Below, piece after piece: positions 33,375 to 41,764 of a stretch of DNA of 42,876 nucleotides. A program made the translations under genes and the position numbers. Each line of letters begins with the position of its first letter. Positions within the stretch are counted from its first letter, which is position 1. The DNA lies in the NCBI RefSeq assembly GCF_001885585.1, contig NZ_LSRP01000099.1, positions 1-42,876 on the forward strand. Direction: 5' to 3'. Source of the DNA: Pararhizobium antarcticum (lineage in GTDB: Bacteria > Pseudomonadota > Alphaproteobacteria > Rhizobiales > Rhizobiaceae). The notes beneath the pieces are model-generated. The model did no database searches. It saw nothing but the letters and a program-made list of their open reading frames with translations, and was not told the origin of the DNA.

Positions 33375-34841
33375 ATGCGCCAGTTCCAGTGCTACATCGA
33401 TGGCCGGTTCGAGGACGGGGAGGCCCGTTTCGAGAGTGTCGATCCGGCAACCGGCGCGCCTTGGGCACAGATGCCGGAAAGCCGGGCTGGCGATGTCGGA
33501 CGCGCCGTCAACGCAGCCCATGACGCACTCTACGGCAACGGCCCCTGGGCCCGGATGACGGCGACGCAGCGCGGCAAGCTACTCTACCGGCTTGCCGATC
33601 TGGTTGCCGCCAATGCGCTGCGGCTGGCAGACATCGAAACCCGCGACACCGGCAAGATCATCCGCGAAACCTCGGCGCAGATCGCCTATGTCGCCGATTA
33701 CTACCGTTACTATGCCGGCCTTGCCGACAAGATCGAAGGGGCGTACCTGCCGATCGACAAGCCGGACATGGACGTCTGGCTGCGGCGCGAACCGGTCGGC
33801 GTGGTCGCCGCCATCGTACCCTGGAACAGCCAGCTGTTTCTCGCCGCCGTGAAAATCGGCCCAGCCCTGGCTGCCGGCTGCACGCTGGTGGTCAAGGCGT
33901 CGGAAGACGGCCCCGGACCGCTGCTGGAATTTGCCCGGCTTGTGGACGAGGCGGGCTTTCCAGCTGGCGTCGTCAATATCGTCACGGGGTTCGGCCCGAC
34001 ATGCGGAACGGCGCTGACAACGCACCCGAAGGTCGCCCATATTGCCTTTACCGGCGGCGCGGATACTGCCCGCCACATTGTCCGGGGGTCGGCCGAGAAC
34101 CTCGCCTCGACGTCGCTGGAACTTGGCGGGAAGTCGCCGCTTCTGGTGTTTGCCGATGCCGATCTGGACAGCGCCGCCAATGCGCAGATTGCCGGCATCT
34201 TTGCCGCCACCGGCCAGAGCTGCGTCGCGGCTTCGCGGCTGATCGTCGAGCGCAGCATCAAGGACCGCTTCCTCGAAATACTCTCCGCCAAGGCGCAGGC
34301 CATCCGCATCGGTTCGCCGCTGTTGATGGAAACGGAGGTCGGGCCGCTCGCCACCGAACGCCAGCGCCGCCATATCGAAACGCTGGTCGGCGCATCGCTT
34401 GATGCCGGCGCTCGCCTGGTCACGGGCGGCTCGGCACCGGAAGGGCCCGGCTATTTCTATCGGCCGACCATTCTCGATTGCGACGACGTGCACTCGCCGT
34501 CAATGGACAGGGAATTCTTTGGCCCAGTGCTTTCAGTTGTCTCTTTCGAGACCGAGGCGGAAGCGCTGGCGCTGGCCAACGACACGCCCTACGGGCTTGC
34601 TTCCGGCATTTTCACCCAGAACCTTACACGCGCCCACCGACTGATGAAGTCGATCCGGGCCGGCATCGTCTGGGTCAATACCTATCGCGCCGTGTCTCCG
34701 ATCGCGCCGTTCGGCGGCTCGGGCCTGTCCGGCGACGGGCGGGAAGGCGGCATCGAGGCAGCCCTCGGTTACACCCGCACCAAGACCATCTGGCTGCGCA
34801 CCTCCGATGATCCGATCCCCGATCCCTTCGTGATGCGGTGA
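33375..34841 (+). CDS. NAD(P)-dependent aldehyde dehydrogenase
   Basis: A 488-residue enzyme of normal ALDH length. The cofactor lysine region reads TLVVKASEDGP, the general-base glutamate is in LELGGKSP, and the nucleophilic cysteine is in GQSCVAASR. FGPVLSV and PFGGSGLSGDGREGG are conserved. It would oxidise a semialdehyde released by the monooxygenase/hydrolase steps to the acid. A GTG at 33366 overlapping the previous stop is an alternative start; the ATG at 33375 has better spacing from GGAG. Confidence 0.92.
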   Translation: MRQFQCYIDGRFEDGEARFESVDPATGAPWAQMPESRAGDVGRAVNAAHDALYGNGPWARMTATQRGKLLYRLADLVAANALRLADIETRDTGKIIRETSAQIAYVADYYRYYAGLADKIEGAYLPIDKPDMDVWLRREPVGVVAAIVPWNSQLFLAAVKIGPALAAGCTLVVKASEDGPGPLLEFARLVDEAGFPAGVVNIVTGFGPTCGTALTTHPKVAHIAFTGGADTARHIVRGSAENLASTSLELGGKSPLLVFADADLDSAANAQIAGIFAATGQSCVAASRLIVERSIKDRFLEILSAKAQAIRIGSPLLMETEVGPLATERQRRHIETLVGASLDAGARLVTGGSAPEGPGYFYRPTILDCDDVHSPSMDREFFGPVLSVVSFETEAEALALANDTPYGLASGIFTQNLTRAHRLMKSIRAGIVWVNTYRAVSPIAPFGGSGLSGDGREGGIEAALGYTRTKTIWLRTSDDPIPDPFVMR

Positions 34842-34846
34842 GCGCC

Positions 34847-35176
34847 ATGTTTTACGAAATCCGCACCTACCGGCTGAAGAACGGCGCCATTCCGGCCTAC
34901 CTCAAGGTCGTCGAAGAAGAGGGGATCGCCATCCAGAAAAAACATCTGGGAGAGCTCATCGGCTATTTCTTCTCTGAAATCGGACCCATCAACGAAATCG
35001 TCCATATCTGGGCCTTCACAAGCCTCGACGATCGCGAAACCAGGCGTGGGCGCTTGATGTCAGACCCGGCCTGGCAGGCTTTCCTGCCAAGGATCCGCGA
35101 CCTGATCGAGGTTGCGGAAAACAAGATCATGAAACCGGCAGCCTTTTCGCCAGCGGGAGGAACAAGACCCGTCTGA
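34847..35176 (+). CDS. NIPSNAP-family small protein
   Basis: A 109-residue ferredoxin-like alpha/beta-barrel protein starting FYEIRTYRLKNG, with GPINEIVHIWAFTSLDDRE as the second conserved strand-turn, diagnostic of NIPSNAP. These small proteins are common in catabolic operons and may act as dimeric carriers or cyclase/isomerase-like helpers; their activity is unknown. GTG at 34838 overlapping the ALDH stop is possible, but the ATG matches the family start. Confidence 0.85.
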   Translation: MFYEIRTYRLKNGAIPAYLKVVEEEGIAIQKKHLGELIGYFFSEIGPINEIVHIWAFTSLDDRETRRGRLMSDPAWQAFLPRIRDLIEVAENKIMKPAAFSPAGGTRPV

Positions 35177-35226
35177 GCCGAAAAGGTCTTCGGGCCTGAT
35201 GAAAATTCGGAGCATGCCGTCATCGT

Positions 35227-35270
35227 CCGGGGAAGGGAAAACCCCGGGTTTTGAACGGGCGTGATGCCCG
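35227..35270 (+). terminator. Two tandem hairpins before the ABC transporter genes
   Basis: The first stem is CCGGGG (35227-35232) with CCCCGG (35242-35247) followed by GTTTTG; the second is CGGGC-GTGAT-GCCCG (35256-35270). They sit in the 133-bp gap between the enzyme genes and the binding-protein gene and could give partial termination or processing between the two halves of the operon. Confidence 0.5.
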
Positions 35271-35309
35271 AGAGACAGTGAAACAGAGATAACAATGGAG
35301 CAAGGGAAC

Positions 35310-36320
35310 ATGAAAAATCTAACGATCATCGCGGCAATGGCCGCAACGCTTGGCCTTTCGACTGCAGCCAGCGCTGCCGAACTGGTGTTCACCAGCTGGG
35401 GCGGCACGACACAGGACGTGCAGAAGGCGGCCTGGGCTGACACGTTCACGGAAAAGACCGGCACGACCGTGGTGCAGGATGGACCGACCGACTACGGCAA
35501 GATCAAGGCCATGGTCGAAGCGGCCGGCGTGACCTGGGACGTGGTCGATGTTGAAGGGGACTATGCCGTGCAGGCCGGAAAAGCGGGCCTGCTCGAAAAG
35601 CTCGATTTCTCGGTCATCGACAAGACCAAGCTCGACCCGCGCTTTGTCACCGACTATTCGGTTGGCAGCTTCTATTATTCCTTCGTCATCGGCTGCAACA
35701 AGGATGCGGTCTCCGCCTGCCCGAAGACATGGGCCGACCTGTTCGACATCGCGAAATTTCCCGGCAAGCGCACCTTTTACAAATGGTCGGCGCCGGGTGT
35801 GATCGAGGCAGCCCTTCTGGCAGACGGCGTAGCCGCCGACAAGCTCTATCCGCTCGATCTCGACCGTGCCTTCAAGAAGCTCGACACGATCAAGGCCGAG
35901 ATCGTCTGGTGGTCCGGCGGCGCGCAGTCGCAGCAGCTCCTGGCATCGGCAGAGGCACCATTCGGTTCGTTCTGGAACGGTCGCCTGACGGCGCTTGCCG
36001 CAACCGGCGTCACCGTCGAGACTTCATGGGACCAGAACATCACTGCTGCCGACGCGCTGGTGATCCCGAAGGGGGCCAAGAACAAAGATGCGGCGATGAA
36101 GTTCATCGCGCTTGCCACATCCGCCGAAGCCCAGGCCGAAATGGCCAAGGGCACCGGCTATGCGCCGATCAACGTCGATTCTCCGGCTCTGATGGATGCG
36201 GAGATCGCCAAGACCCTGCCGGATCAGCAGACCGCAAGCCAGGTCAATGCCGACATGGGCTACTGGGCCGAAAACCGCGATGCGATCGGCGAGCGCTGGT
36301 ACGCCTGGCAGGCACAGTAA
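35310..36320 (+). CDS. ABC transporter substrate-binding protein (PotD/PotF-like)
   Basis: A 336-residue periplasmic protein with signal peptide (about 1-23, cleavage after ASA), maturing at AELVFTSWGG, the usual start of polyamine-type binding proteins. EAALLADGVAADKLYPLDLDRAF and YWAENRDAIGERW are family-like. Polyamine-type binding proteins bind amines, betaines and other small organic ions, so the ligand may be a nitrogenous compound degraded by the operon. The start at 35310 has AAGGGA upstream; an ATG at 35295 is less likely. Confidence 0.88.
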   Translation: MKNLTIIAAMAATLGLSTAASAAELVFTSWGGTTQDVQKAAWADTFTEKTGTTVVQDGPTDYGKIKAMVEAAGVTWDVVDVEGDYAVQAGKAGLLEKLDFSVIDKTKLDPRFVTDYSVGSFYYSFVIGCNKDAVSACPKTWADLFDIAKFPGKRTFYKWSAPGVIEAALLADGVAADKLYPLDLDRAFKKLDTIKAEIVWWSGGAQSQQLLASAEAPFGSFWNGRLTALAATGVTVETSWDQNITAADALVIPKGAKNKDAAMKFIALATSAEAQAEMAKGTGYAPINVDSPALMDAEIAKTLPDQQTASQVNADMGYWAENRDAIGERWYAWQAQ

Positions 36321-36331
36321 GACGGCAGTTG

Positions 36332-36360
36332 CAGCGGGCGCGTCTGGCGCGCGCCCGCTG
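36332..36360 (+). terminator. Hairpin after the binding-protein gene
   Basis: An 11-bp GC-rich stem (CAGCGGGCGCG with CGCGCCCGCTG) and a 7-nt loop lie in the 70-bp gap before the first permease gene. No T-run follows, so it probably limits decay or readthrough and raises binding protein relative to the permeases. Confidence 0.6.
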
Positions 36361-36390
36361 TCCCCCTGATCTTTCGAGAGGATTTACGGC

Positions 36391-37266
36391 ATGGCTACGC
36401 TGACCGATCCGAGCGGCATTGCGGGAACGGTCAAACCGCGCATCGTCCGGCAGTATAATTTTGCGCAGACCATGCCGGCCCTTGTGCTGATCCTCGTGTT
36501 CTTCGTTTTGCCGGTTTTCGCTCTTTTGCTGAGGAGCGTGCTGGAGCCACAGCCCGGGTTCGGCAATTATGCCGAACTGCTCGGCTCGACCACCTATCTG
36601 AAGATCTTTCTCAACACCTTCGTCGTTTCGGCGCTGGTGACCGCCGTTTCGCTGGCCATCGGGTTTCCCGTCGCCTGGGCGCTGGCAATCATGCCCTCGC
36701 GGTTGTCCTCTGTGGTCTTTGCCATCCTGCTCCTGTCGATGTGGACCAATCTCCTGACGCGCACCTATGCCTGGATGGTGCTGTTGCAGCGAACCGGCGT
36801 GATCAACAAGTCGCTGATGGGCCTGGGACTGATCGATGAACCGCTGCCATTGGTCAACAATCTCGTCGGTGTCACCATCGGCATGACCTATATCATGCTG
36901 CCCTTCATCATCCTGCCGCTCTATGGCGTCATTCGCCGCATCGACCCGGCCATCCTGCAGGCGGCAGCGCTGTGTGGGGCAACCCGCTGGCAGGCGCTGA
37001 CCCGCATCCTCATTCCGCTCGCAGCGCCCGGCATGGTCTCTGGCGCGCTGATGGTCTTCGTCATGTCGCTTGGCTATTTCGTGACGCCGGCGCTTCTCGG
37101 CGGAACCGCCAATATGATGCTCGCCGAACTCATCGCCCAATTCGTGCAATCGCTGGTCAATTGGGGCATGGGCGGTGCTGCGGCACTGGTTCTCCTGGTG
37201 GTGACGCTGACGCTCTATGCCCTGCAGCTCCGGCTGTTCGGTCCCGCGCGCATGGGAGGACGCTGA
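36391..37266 (+). CDS. ABC transporter permease (PotB/PotH-like)
   Basis: A 291-residue inner-membrane protein with about six helices. The cytoplasmic EAA loop that contacts the ATPase is seen as QAAALCGATRWQALTRILIPLAAPGM. An N-terminal cytoplasmic stretch of about 27 residues precedes the first helix (TMPALVLILVFFVLPVFALL). It pairs with the second permease encoded 1 bp downstream. Confidence 0.92.
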   Translation: MATLTDPSGIAGTVKPRIVRQYNFAQTMPALVLILVFFVLPVFALLLRSVLEPQPGFGNYAELLGSTTYLKIFLNTFVVSALVTAVSLAIGFPVAWALAIMPSRLSSVVFAILLLSMWTNLLTRTYAWMVLLQRTGVINKSLMGLGLIDEPLPLVNNLVGVTIGMTYIMLPFIILPLYGVIRRIDPAILQAAALCGATRWQALTRILIPLAAPGMVSGALMVFVMSLGYFVTPALLGGTANMMLAELIAQFVQSLVNWGMGGAAALVLLVVTLTLYALQLRLFGPARMGGR

Positions 37267-37267
37267 C

Positions 37268-38068
37268 ATGCTCTTGAATTTCGAGCGGCTCGGCGCCTGG
37301 AAATGGATCCTGCTGGTCATCACCGGCCTCACAGCCGCTTTCCTGATCCTGCCGATCCTGTTTATCGCAGCCCTTTCCTTCGGCTCGTCGCAATGGCTGA
37401 TCTTCCCGCCGCCGTCCTGGACGCTGCAATGGTACACGGCCTTTTTTGCCGATCCGCGCTGGCTGGAAGCCGCCTGGACAAGCTTTCGGATCGCCGTCAT
37501 GGTCACGGTGCTGTCCGTCCTGATCGGCCTTGTTGCGTCTTTTGGGCTCGTGCGCGGCCGCTTTATCGGCAAGGAGGCGCTGAGGGCCCTGTTCCTGACG
37601 CCAATGATCCTGCCCGTCGTCGTTCTGGCCGTCGCGCTCTACGCCTTCTTCCTGCGCATCGGGCTGAACGGCACGACAACCGGATTCGTCATTGCCCACC
37701 TGGTCGTGGCGCTGCCATTCTCGATCCTGTCGATCACCAATGCGCTGGAAGGTTTCGAAAAATCGATCGAGGACGCGGCCGTTCTCTGCGGCGCCCATCC
37801 GCTGGAAGCCAAGATCCGCGTGACGCTGCCGGCAATCAGCCACGGACTGTTTTCCGCCGCGATCTTTTCGTTTCTCACCTCGTGGGACGAAGTCGTTCTG
37901 GCGATTTTCATGGCGAGCCCGACCCTGCAGACATTGCCGGTCAAGATCTGGACCACGCTGCGCCAGGACCTGACGCCTGTCATCGCTGCCGCCTCTACGC
38001 TTCTCGTCATCGTCACCATCGCGCTGATGCTACTGGCCGCACTTGTGCGCAAAGGACTGAAATCATGA
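37268..38068 (+). CDS. ABC transporter permease (PotC/PotI-like)
   Basis: A 266-residue inner-membrane permease. The first helix is ILLVITGLTAAFLILPILFIA, and the EAA loop is EDAAVLCGAHPLEAKIRVTLPAIS. SFGSSQWLIFPPPSWTLQWY is a typical PotC-type segment. It overlaps the ATPase gene by 4 nt (ATGA). Together with the other permease it forms the channel. Confidence 0.92.
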   Translation: MLLNFERLGAWKWILLVITGLTAAFLILPILFIAALSFGSSQWLIFPPPSWTLQWYTAFFADPRWLEAAWTSFRIAVMVTVLSVLIGLVASFGLVRGRFIGKEALRALFLTPMILPVVVLAVALYAFFLRIGLNGTTTGFVIAHLVVALPFSILSITNALEGFEKSIEDAAVLCGAHPLEAKIRVTLPAISHGLFSAAIFSFLTSWDEVVLAIFMASPTLQTLPVKIWTTLRQDLTPVIAAASTLLVIVTIALMLLAALVRKGLKS

Positions 38069-39153
38069 CCGAACCCTTCCTGCAAATCCGCGGTCTGCGC
38101 AAGGACTACGGCATTGTCACAGCCGTCAGCGACGTCAATATCACTGTCGAGCGCGGCGAGTTCATGACCTTTCTCGGGCCCTCCGGATCGGGCAAGAGCA
38201 CGACCCTGTACATTCTGGCGGGCTTCGAAAATCCCACCGCCGGGGATATCCTCTTAAACGGCGAGAGCCTGATATCCACGCCATCACACAAGCGTAATAT
38301 CGGCATGGTGTTCCAGCGCTACACGCTGTTTCCGCATCTGTCGGTGGGCGAAAACATCGCTTTCCCGCTGAAGGTGCGGCGCTGGGGCAAGGCAGCGATC
38401 GACGCGAAGGTCAAGCAAATGCTGGGACTGGTGCGTCTCGAAGGCTTCGAGGACCGCAAGCCGGCGCAGATGTCCGGCGGCCAGCAGCAGCGCGTCGCCC
38501 TTGCGCGCGCCCTTGCCTATGATCCGCCGGTGCTTTTGATGGATGAGCCGCTCTCGGCGCTCGACAAGAAGCTGCGCGAGGAGATCCAGCACGAGATCCG
38601 CCGCATCCACCAGGAGACCGAGGTGACGATCCTCTACGTGACGCATGACCAGGAGGAAGCGCTCCGGCTTTCGGACCGGATTGCGGTGTTTTCAAAAGGC
38701 GTCATCGACCAGATCGGTACCGGCCCCGAACTCTATGCCAACCCTTCAAACCGCTTCGTAGCTTCGTTCATCGGGGACAGCGACTTCGTCACCTGTAAGA
38801 TCATCTCGATGCGCGATGGTCGGGCCGCCCTTTCGATTGGTTCGGGGCCTGTGATCCATGGCGTTCCCGTACACGGAAAGAATGTGGAAGGCGGTATGGC
38901 GGCGCTGATGTTGCGGCCGGAGCGCCTGTCCCTGTCGCGCGCTGCGGTCGGCGAGGGGGCCTTCGGGCTTTCGGCGAAGGTCACCGACATCACCTTTCTC
39001 GGCAGCAATATCCATGTCGCAGCCTTGGCGCCCTCCGGGGAAACACTCTCCGTGCGCCTGCCCTTCGGGCACGAGGCCGCCGCCGGGCTTTCGCGTGGCG
39101 ATACGATCTTCCTCGGGTTCGACCCTGAGAGCGCGCATGTCTTCTGTGGTTGA
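38065..39153 (+). CDS. ABC transporter ATP-binding protein (PotA-like)
   Basis: A 362-residue ATPase. Walker A is GPSGSGKST, the Q-loop [11 protein letters not shown], the signature [15 protein letters not shown], Walker [12 protein letters not shown] and the switch His is in [11 protein letters not shown]-terminal TOBE domain (about residues 285-360) is typical of polyamine, sulfate and iron importers. Last gene of the catabolic operon. Convergent with the LuxR gene; the 80-bp gap between them shows no clear terminator. Confidence 0.93.
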   Translation: MTEPFLQIRGLRKDYGIVTAVSDVNITVERGEFMTFLGPSGSGKSTTLYILAGFENPTAGDILLNGESLISTPSHKRNIGMVFQRYTLFPHLSVGENIAFPLKVRRWGKAAIDAKVKQMLGLVRLEGFEDRKPAQMSGGQQQRVALARALAYDPPVLLMDEPLSALDKKLREEIQHEIRRIHQETEVTILYVTHDQEEALRLSDRIAVFSKGVIDQIGTGPELYANPSNRFVASFIGDSDFVTCKIISMRDGRAALSIGSGPVIHGVPVHGKNVEGGMAALMLRPERLSLSRAAVGEGAFGLSAKVTDITFLGSNIHVAALAPSGETLSVRLPFGHEAAAGLSRGDTIFLGFDPESAHVFCG

Positions 39154-39233
39154 ACCGGTCTGCAGCGGCCTTGGGTGAAGCAAGGCAGCATCAGCCTGAC
39201 CCTTGGCGCCTGGCTTGCCGATCCTTTGCCGGC

Positions 39234-39968
39234 CTAGGCAATCAGCCTTCTGCGGATCGCTTCGGCTATGGCCTGGGTGCGATTTGAGGCGCCGATTTTC
39301 TTGATTGCTGATTTTATATAACTGTTGACCGTATCGTTCTGGTAGCCCGTTGCAACAGCGATCGCCTCACTGGTGAGACCCCGGCTTGCTTCCGTTAGGC
39401 AAGCCATTTCACCCTTGGTCAGGCGCAACTGATCGGCAGCGAAGCGCTCCATAAGCGGTCGTGTGAAAGCACTGTGCATCGGCTCGGCCATCAGGCTGAG
39501 GAAATCCAGTTCTTCCTTTGAAAAGGGTGTCGAGCGTGAAAAACAGATCGCTCCATAGGCGGTGTCGCCACGCAAAACCGGAATAAGCGTGCGATTGAAG
39601 ACGTTGAACGTGCGCTGCAGGTAGACAAGCCGCTCCGGCGCCTCGTGCAAGACATCAATTTCACTTTCAACGACAATCCCCCCGGACGATTTGGCGGCGA
39701 GCAAAAAGGGATCCACGGTATAAAGCTGATCGGCGTGGTAGGCCTCCAGAAAGGCAGGGGGTATGTCGGTATCGATCGAAAAGCCGTCCCCGAAACGAAA
39801 ATTCTCGACATCGATGCCGCTGATGATGATGTAGTCGAAGGGGACCGCACGGCGTAGCCGGTCGACGATCGGATGCTGGCCGAAATGCCGGTGTTTCGGC
39901 ACGGATCTGAGATCGATATAGTCATCGAGCGCATTCGGCGACAGAATCGAAAGGGGACTGACGGGCAT
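39234..39968 (-). CDS. LuxR-family regulator with autoinducer-binding domain (LuxR solo)
   Basis: A 244-residue protein. The N-terminal domain (about 20-165) resembles the autoinducer-binding domain, including FDYIIISGIDVENF, YHADQLYTVDPFL and RTLIPVLRGDTAYGAICFSR. The C-terminal GerE-type helix-turn-helix (about 180-244) reads LTKGEMACLTEASRGLTSEAIAVATGYQNDTVNSYIKSAIKKIGASNRTQAIAEAI. No LuxI synthase gene is near, so it is a solo regulator that may sense acyl-homoserine lactones from elsewhere or another ligand. A 16-bp perfect palindrome sits 30 bp upstream of its start. Confidence 0.85.
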   Translation of the reverse strand: MPVSPLSILSPNALDDYIDLRSVPKHRHFGQHPIVDRLRRAVPFDYIIISGIDVENFRFGDGFSIDTDIPPAFLEAYHADQLYTVDPFLLAAKSSGGIVVESEIDVLHEAPERLVYLQRTFNVFNRTLIPVLRGDTAYGAICFSRSTPFSKEELDFLSLMAEPMHSAFTRPLMERFAADQLRLTKGEMACLTEASRGLTSEAIAVATGYQNDTVNSYIKSAIKKIGASNRTQAIAEAIRRRLIA

Positions 39969-39997
39969 GGGTTATCCGTTCAAAATTTGTATTTTCA

Positions 39998-40013
39998 CAT
40001 TTGAATTCAAATG
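39998..40013. promoter_or_regulatory. Perfect 16-bp palindrome upstream of the LuxR gene
   Basis: CATTTGAATTCAAATG, perfectly self-complementary, in an AT-rich promoter region. A second dyad GTTAA-N7-TTAAC lies at 40014-40030. Length and position suit a dimeric regulator site, possibly autoregulation by the LuxR protein, though the bases do not match classical lux boxes. Confidence 0.55.
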
Positions 40014-40168
40014 GTTAACTCCGTATTAACAAAAGACCGTACGAAATGGCCCTAATCCCGCGCAGGATTGTAATGATAATCGCCTAGGTTGTGGTGAACC
40101 TCGAAACCAAGTCGCGGAAGCTCATCTGCCTCCGCATGGCCTTTCAGTGGGTGGTAAGAGCAGGGCGG
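40014..40168. other. Non-coding stretch, no recognised feature
   Basis: Apart from the dyad at 40014-40030, I see no gene, terminator or repeat here. Short open frames exist on both strands but lack ribosome sites and family resemblance. It may be IS-flanking debris. Confidence 0.4.
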
Positions 40169-40294
40169 CTATCCCTGGCGCGCGCTCAAATCAAGCATAT
40201 GCGCCGCCGACACCATCGTCATCCGGCCGGCAACGACCTTCGACAAAACTTCGATCCGCGGCAGATCGCGTTCGCTCATCGCTATCAATCCCAT
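40169..40294 (-). pseudogene. Transposase remnant (ISNCY-like, N-terminus only)
   Basis: An ATG at 40292-40294 opens MGLIAMSERDLPRIEVLSKV and continues through SAAHMLDLSARQ before a stop at 40169. This resembles the opening of ISNCY-type transposases, where the same helix-turn-helix normally continues into a DDE domain. Only 41 residues remain and the frame breaks at ARQ-G-stop, so the element has been cut. The non-coding end with tandem repeats just upstream (40333-40371) supports this. Confidence 0.7.
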
Positions 40295-40332
40295 CTGCAT
40301 CTCCCAGACATCATTCAGACGCGGGGAGTGTG

Positions 40333-40371
40333 ACATTCCAACTTTGCAGAAACAGGACATTCTAACTTTGC
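40333..40371 (-). repeat. Tandem 24-bp-spaced repeats at the IS remnant end
   Basis: ACATTCCAACTTTGC (40333-40347) and ACATTCTAACTTTGC (40357-40371) match at 14 of 15 positions and are spaced 24 bp apart. They lie just upstream of the truncated transposase and are likely the transposase-binding repeats at its left end. Confidence 0.6.
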
Positions 40372-40421
40372 GGCTACAAGAAAAAGTTAGATAATATGTA
40401 TTATGGAACAACATTCCGTAA

Positions 40422-40499
40422 TCAGTTCAAATCCGCAATGTGGGCGCGGACTTCGGCAAGCTATGCCTGTAGGTCCCTGTCGTTGAGCTTGGCGCTCAT
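40422..40499 (-). pseudogene. Short interrupted reading frame (possible gene fragment)
   Basis: Downstream of the glutaminase on the same strand, an ATG at 40497-40499 with GGAGAATTACCTC upstream encodes MSAKLNDRDLQA, then TAG, then continues in frame LAEVRAHIADLN to TGA. The good ribosome site and helix-like continuation past the stop suggest the start of a decayed gene truncated by the neighbouring IS end. I do not recognise the family. The rest of 40300-40571 shows no other gene. Confidence 0.25.
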
Positions 40500-40571
40500 G
40501 AGGTAATTCTCCCGGACCTGTTCAGACAAACCGAGCCAGCTCTGTCAAAGAAAATCGTGTTGGCTGGCAAT

Positions 40572-41552
40572 TCACCGACGCGCTCTGCCGAAGACCGACC
40601 AGTCGGTCTTGGAGCTGATCAACTCCAGCCCCAGTGTGCCGAGCCAACTGTTGCCCATCGAGTCGAGTGCTGGCGACCACACGGCGATTGAGGCGCAATG
40701 GGGGGCAACCGCGAGAATTCCGCCGCCGACCCCCGACTTGGCTGGCAATCCGACCCGATAGGCGAAGTCACCTGAGCCATCATATTGGCCACACAGCATC
40801 ATCACCGAAAGGATCCGCCTAGCGCGCCGGGCCGCTGCCAGGGTTGCATCGTTCTCCTGTTCGGGGTCGTCGAGGATGAGAAAGCGGCCTGCCTTGGCAA
40901 GTCCGCGACAATCCAGCGTGATGGCGCATTGGTGGACATAGGCTTCCATGACCTTGTCTACCGGATGGTTCAGATTGCCGTGGTGTCTCGCCATGAACAT
41001 CAGCGATCGGTTGAGGTCGCCGCCGGTGCGGTCGCTGGCCATAACATCCTTGTCGAGTGCCATCGCCTCACCGTCGAGCATTCTTTCAACAAAGCGAACA
41101 ACATGACGATTCGGACCTGCGTTTCCTTCGAGACCAGCGAGAACATCGCATACGACCAATGCACCGGCATTGATGAACGGGTTGCGTGGAACGCCCTTGG
41201 CGCGTTCAAGATCGATAATGGAATTGAAGGGGTCGCCCGATGGATCACGGCCGATCCGTTTCCACAAAGCCTCACCGAGCGCTTCAAGCGCAAGCTCAAG
41301 GGCGAAGACCTTGGATATGGATTGTATCGGAAAGCCGATGCTGGCATTGCCGGCGGCGGCGAGCTGGCCGGTCCTGGTAAAAACTGCGATGCCGAACTTT
41401 TCGAAGTCCGCCTTGCGCGGGGTTGGCTTATCCTTCTCCTGAGCCTCCGCGACAGCCTCGTCGTAAATTCCAGGCCCACGTCTTCTCACTTGACCCACAA
41501 CATCGTTGAGAACTGCCTTCAGCTCTGTCGCATCCTCAACAGGATCTGCCAT
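40572..41552 (-). CDS. glsA: Glutaminase
   Basis: A 326-residue serine-dependent beta-lactamase-fold glutaminase converting L-glutamine to glutamate and ammonia. The catalytic Ser-x-x-Lys appears as FPIQSISKVF, followed by RNPFINAGALVV, MARHHGNLNHPVDKVMEAY and the substrate/oxyanion region VGLPAKSGVGGGILAV. It is close to full length for the family (about 310). The ATG at 41552 has AGGA 8-9 bases upstream; an ATG at 41567 is also in frame. It stands between IS debris and a cell-envelope gene, with no operon partner visible. Confidence 0.92.
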   Translation of the reverse strand: MADPVEDATELKAVLNDVVGQVRRRGPGIYDEAVAEAQEKDKPTPRKADFEKFGIAVFTRTGQLAAAGNASIGFPIQSISKVFALELALEALGEALWKRIGRDPSGDPFNSIIDLERAKGVPRNPFINAGALVVCDVLAGLEGNAGPNRHVVRFVERMLDGEAMALDKDVMASDRTGGDLNRSLMFMARHHGNLNHPVDKVMEAYVHQCAITLDCRGLAKAGRFLILDDPEQENDATLAAARRARRILSVMMLCGQYDGSGDFAYRVGLPAKSGVGGGILAVAPHCASIAVWSPALDSMGNSWLGTLGLELISSKTDWSVFGRARR

Positions 41553-41764
41553 GTCATACGTCCTCATCTGATTGAATGTGCCGCTTGTGGTTTCTGTATA
41601 GTATAGAGATGGACAGGAATTCGCCCCTCCCCGATGTGACGGCAAGCAAAGGATCCGCCAAACCACGCACTGACGACCATAGCGACAAGGTCACCAGAGC
41701 CGATCAGCCGCATGCAGCACCGCAACCAAAAACGCAGTCCTTCAAGCCGTTTTGGAGCGGCCTG
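41553..41764. other. Intergenic stretch, no supported gene
   Basis: About 210 bp separating the glutaminase start from the deacetylase stop. A plus-strand open frame of about 84-95 codons from 41576/41609 reaches into the deacetylase gene, but it has low-complexity, Lys/Pro/Gln-rich content, no convincing ribosome site and no family resemblance. It was not called as a gene. Confidence 0.4.

Noticed and set aside
31723-33468. A 581-codon minus-strand frame opposite the flavin reductase and LLM genes
   Set aside because: Antisense to two well-supported genes and without family features.
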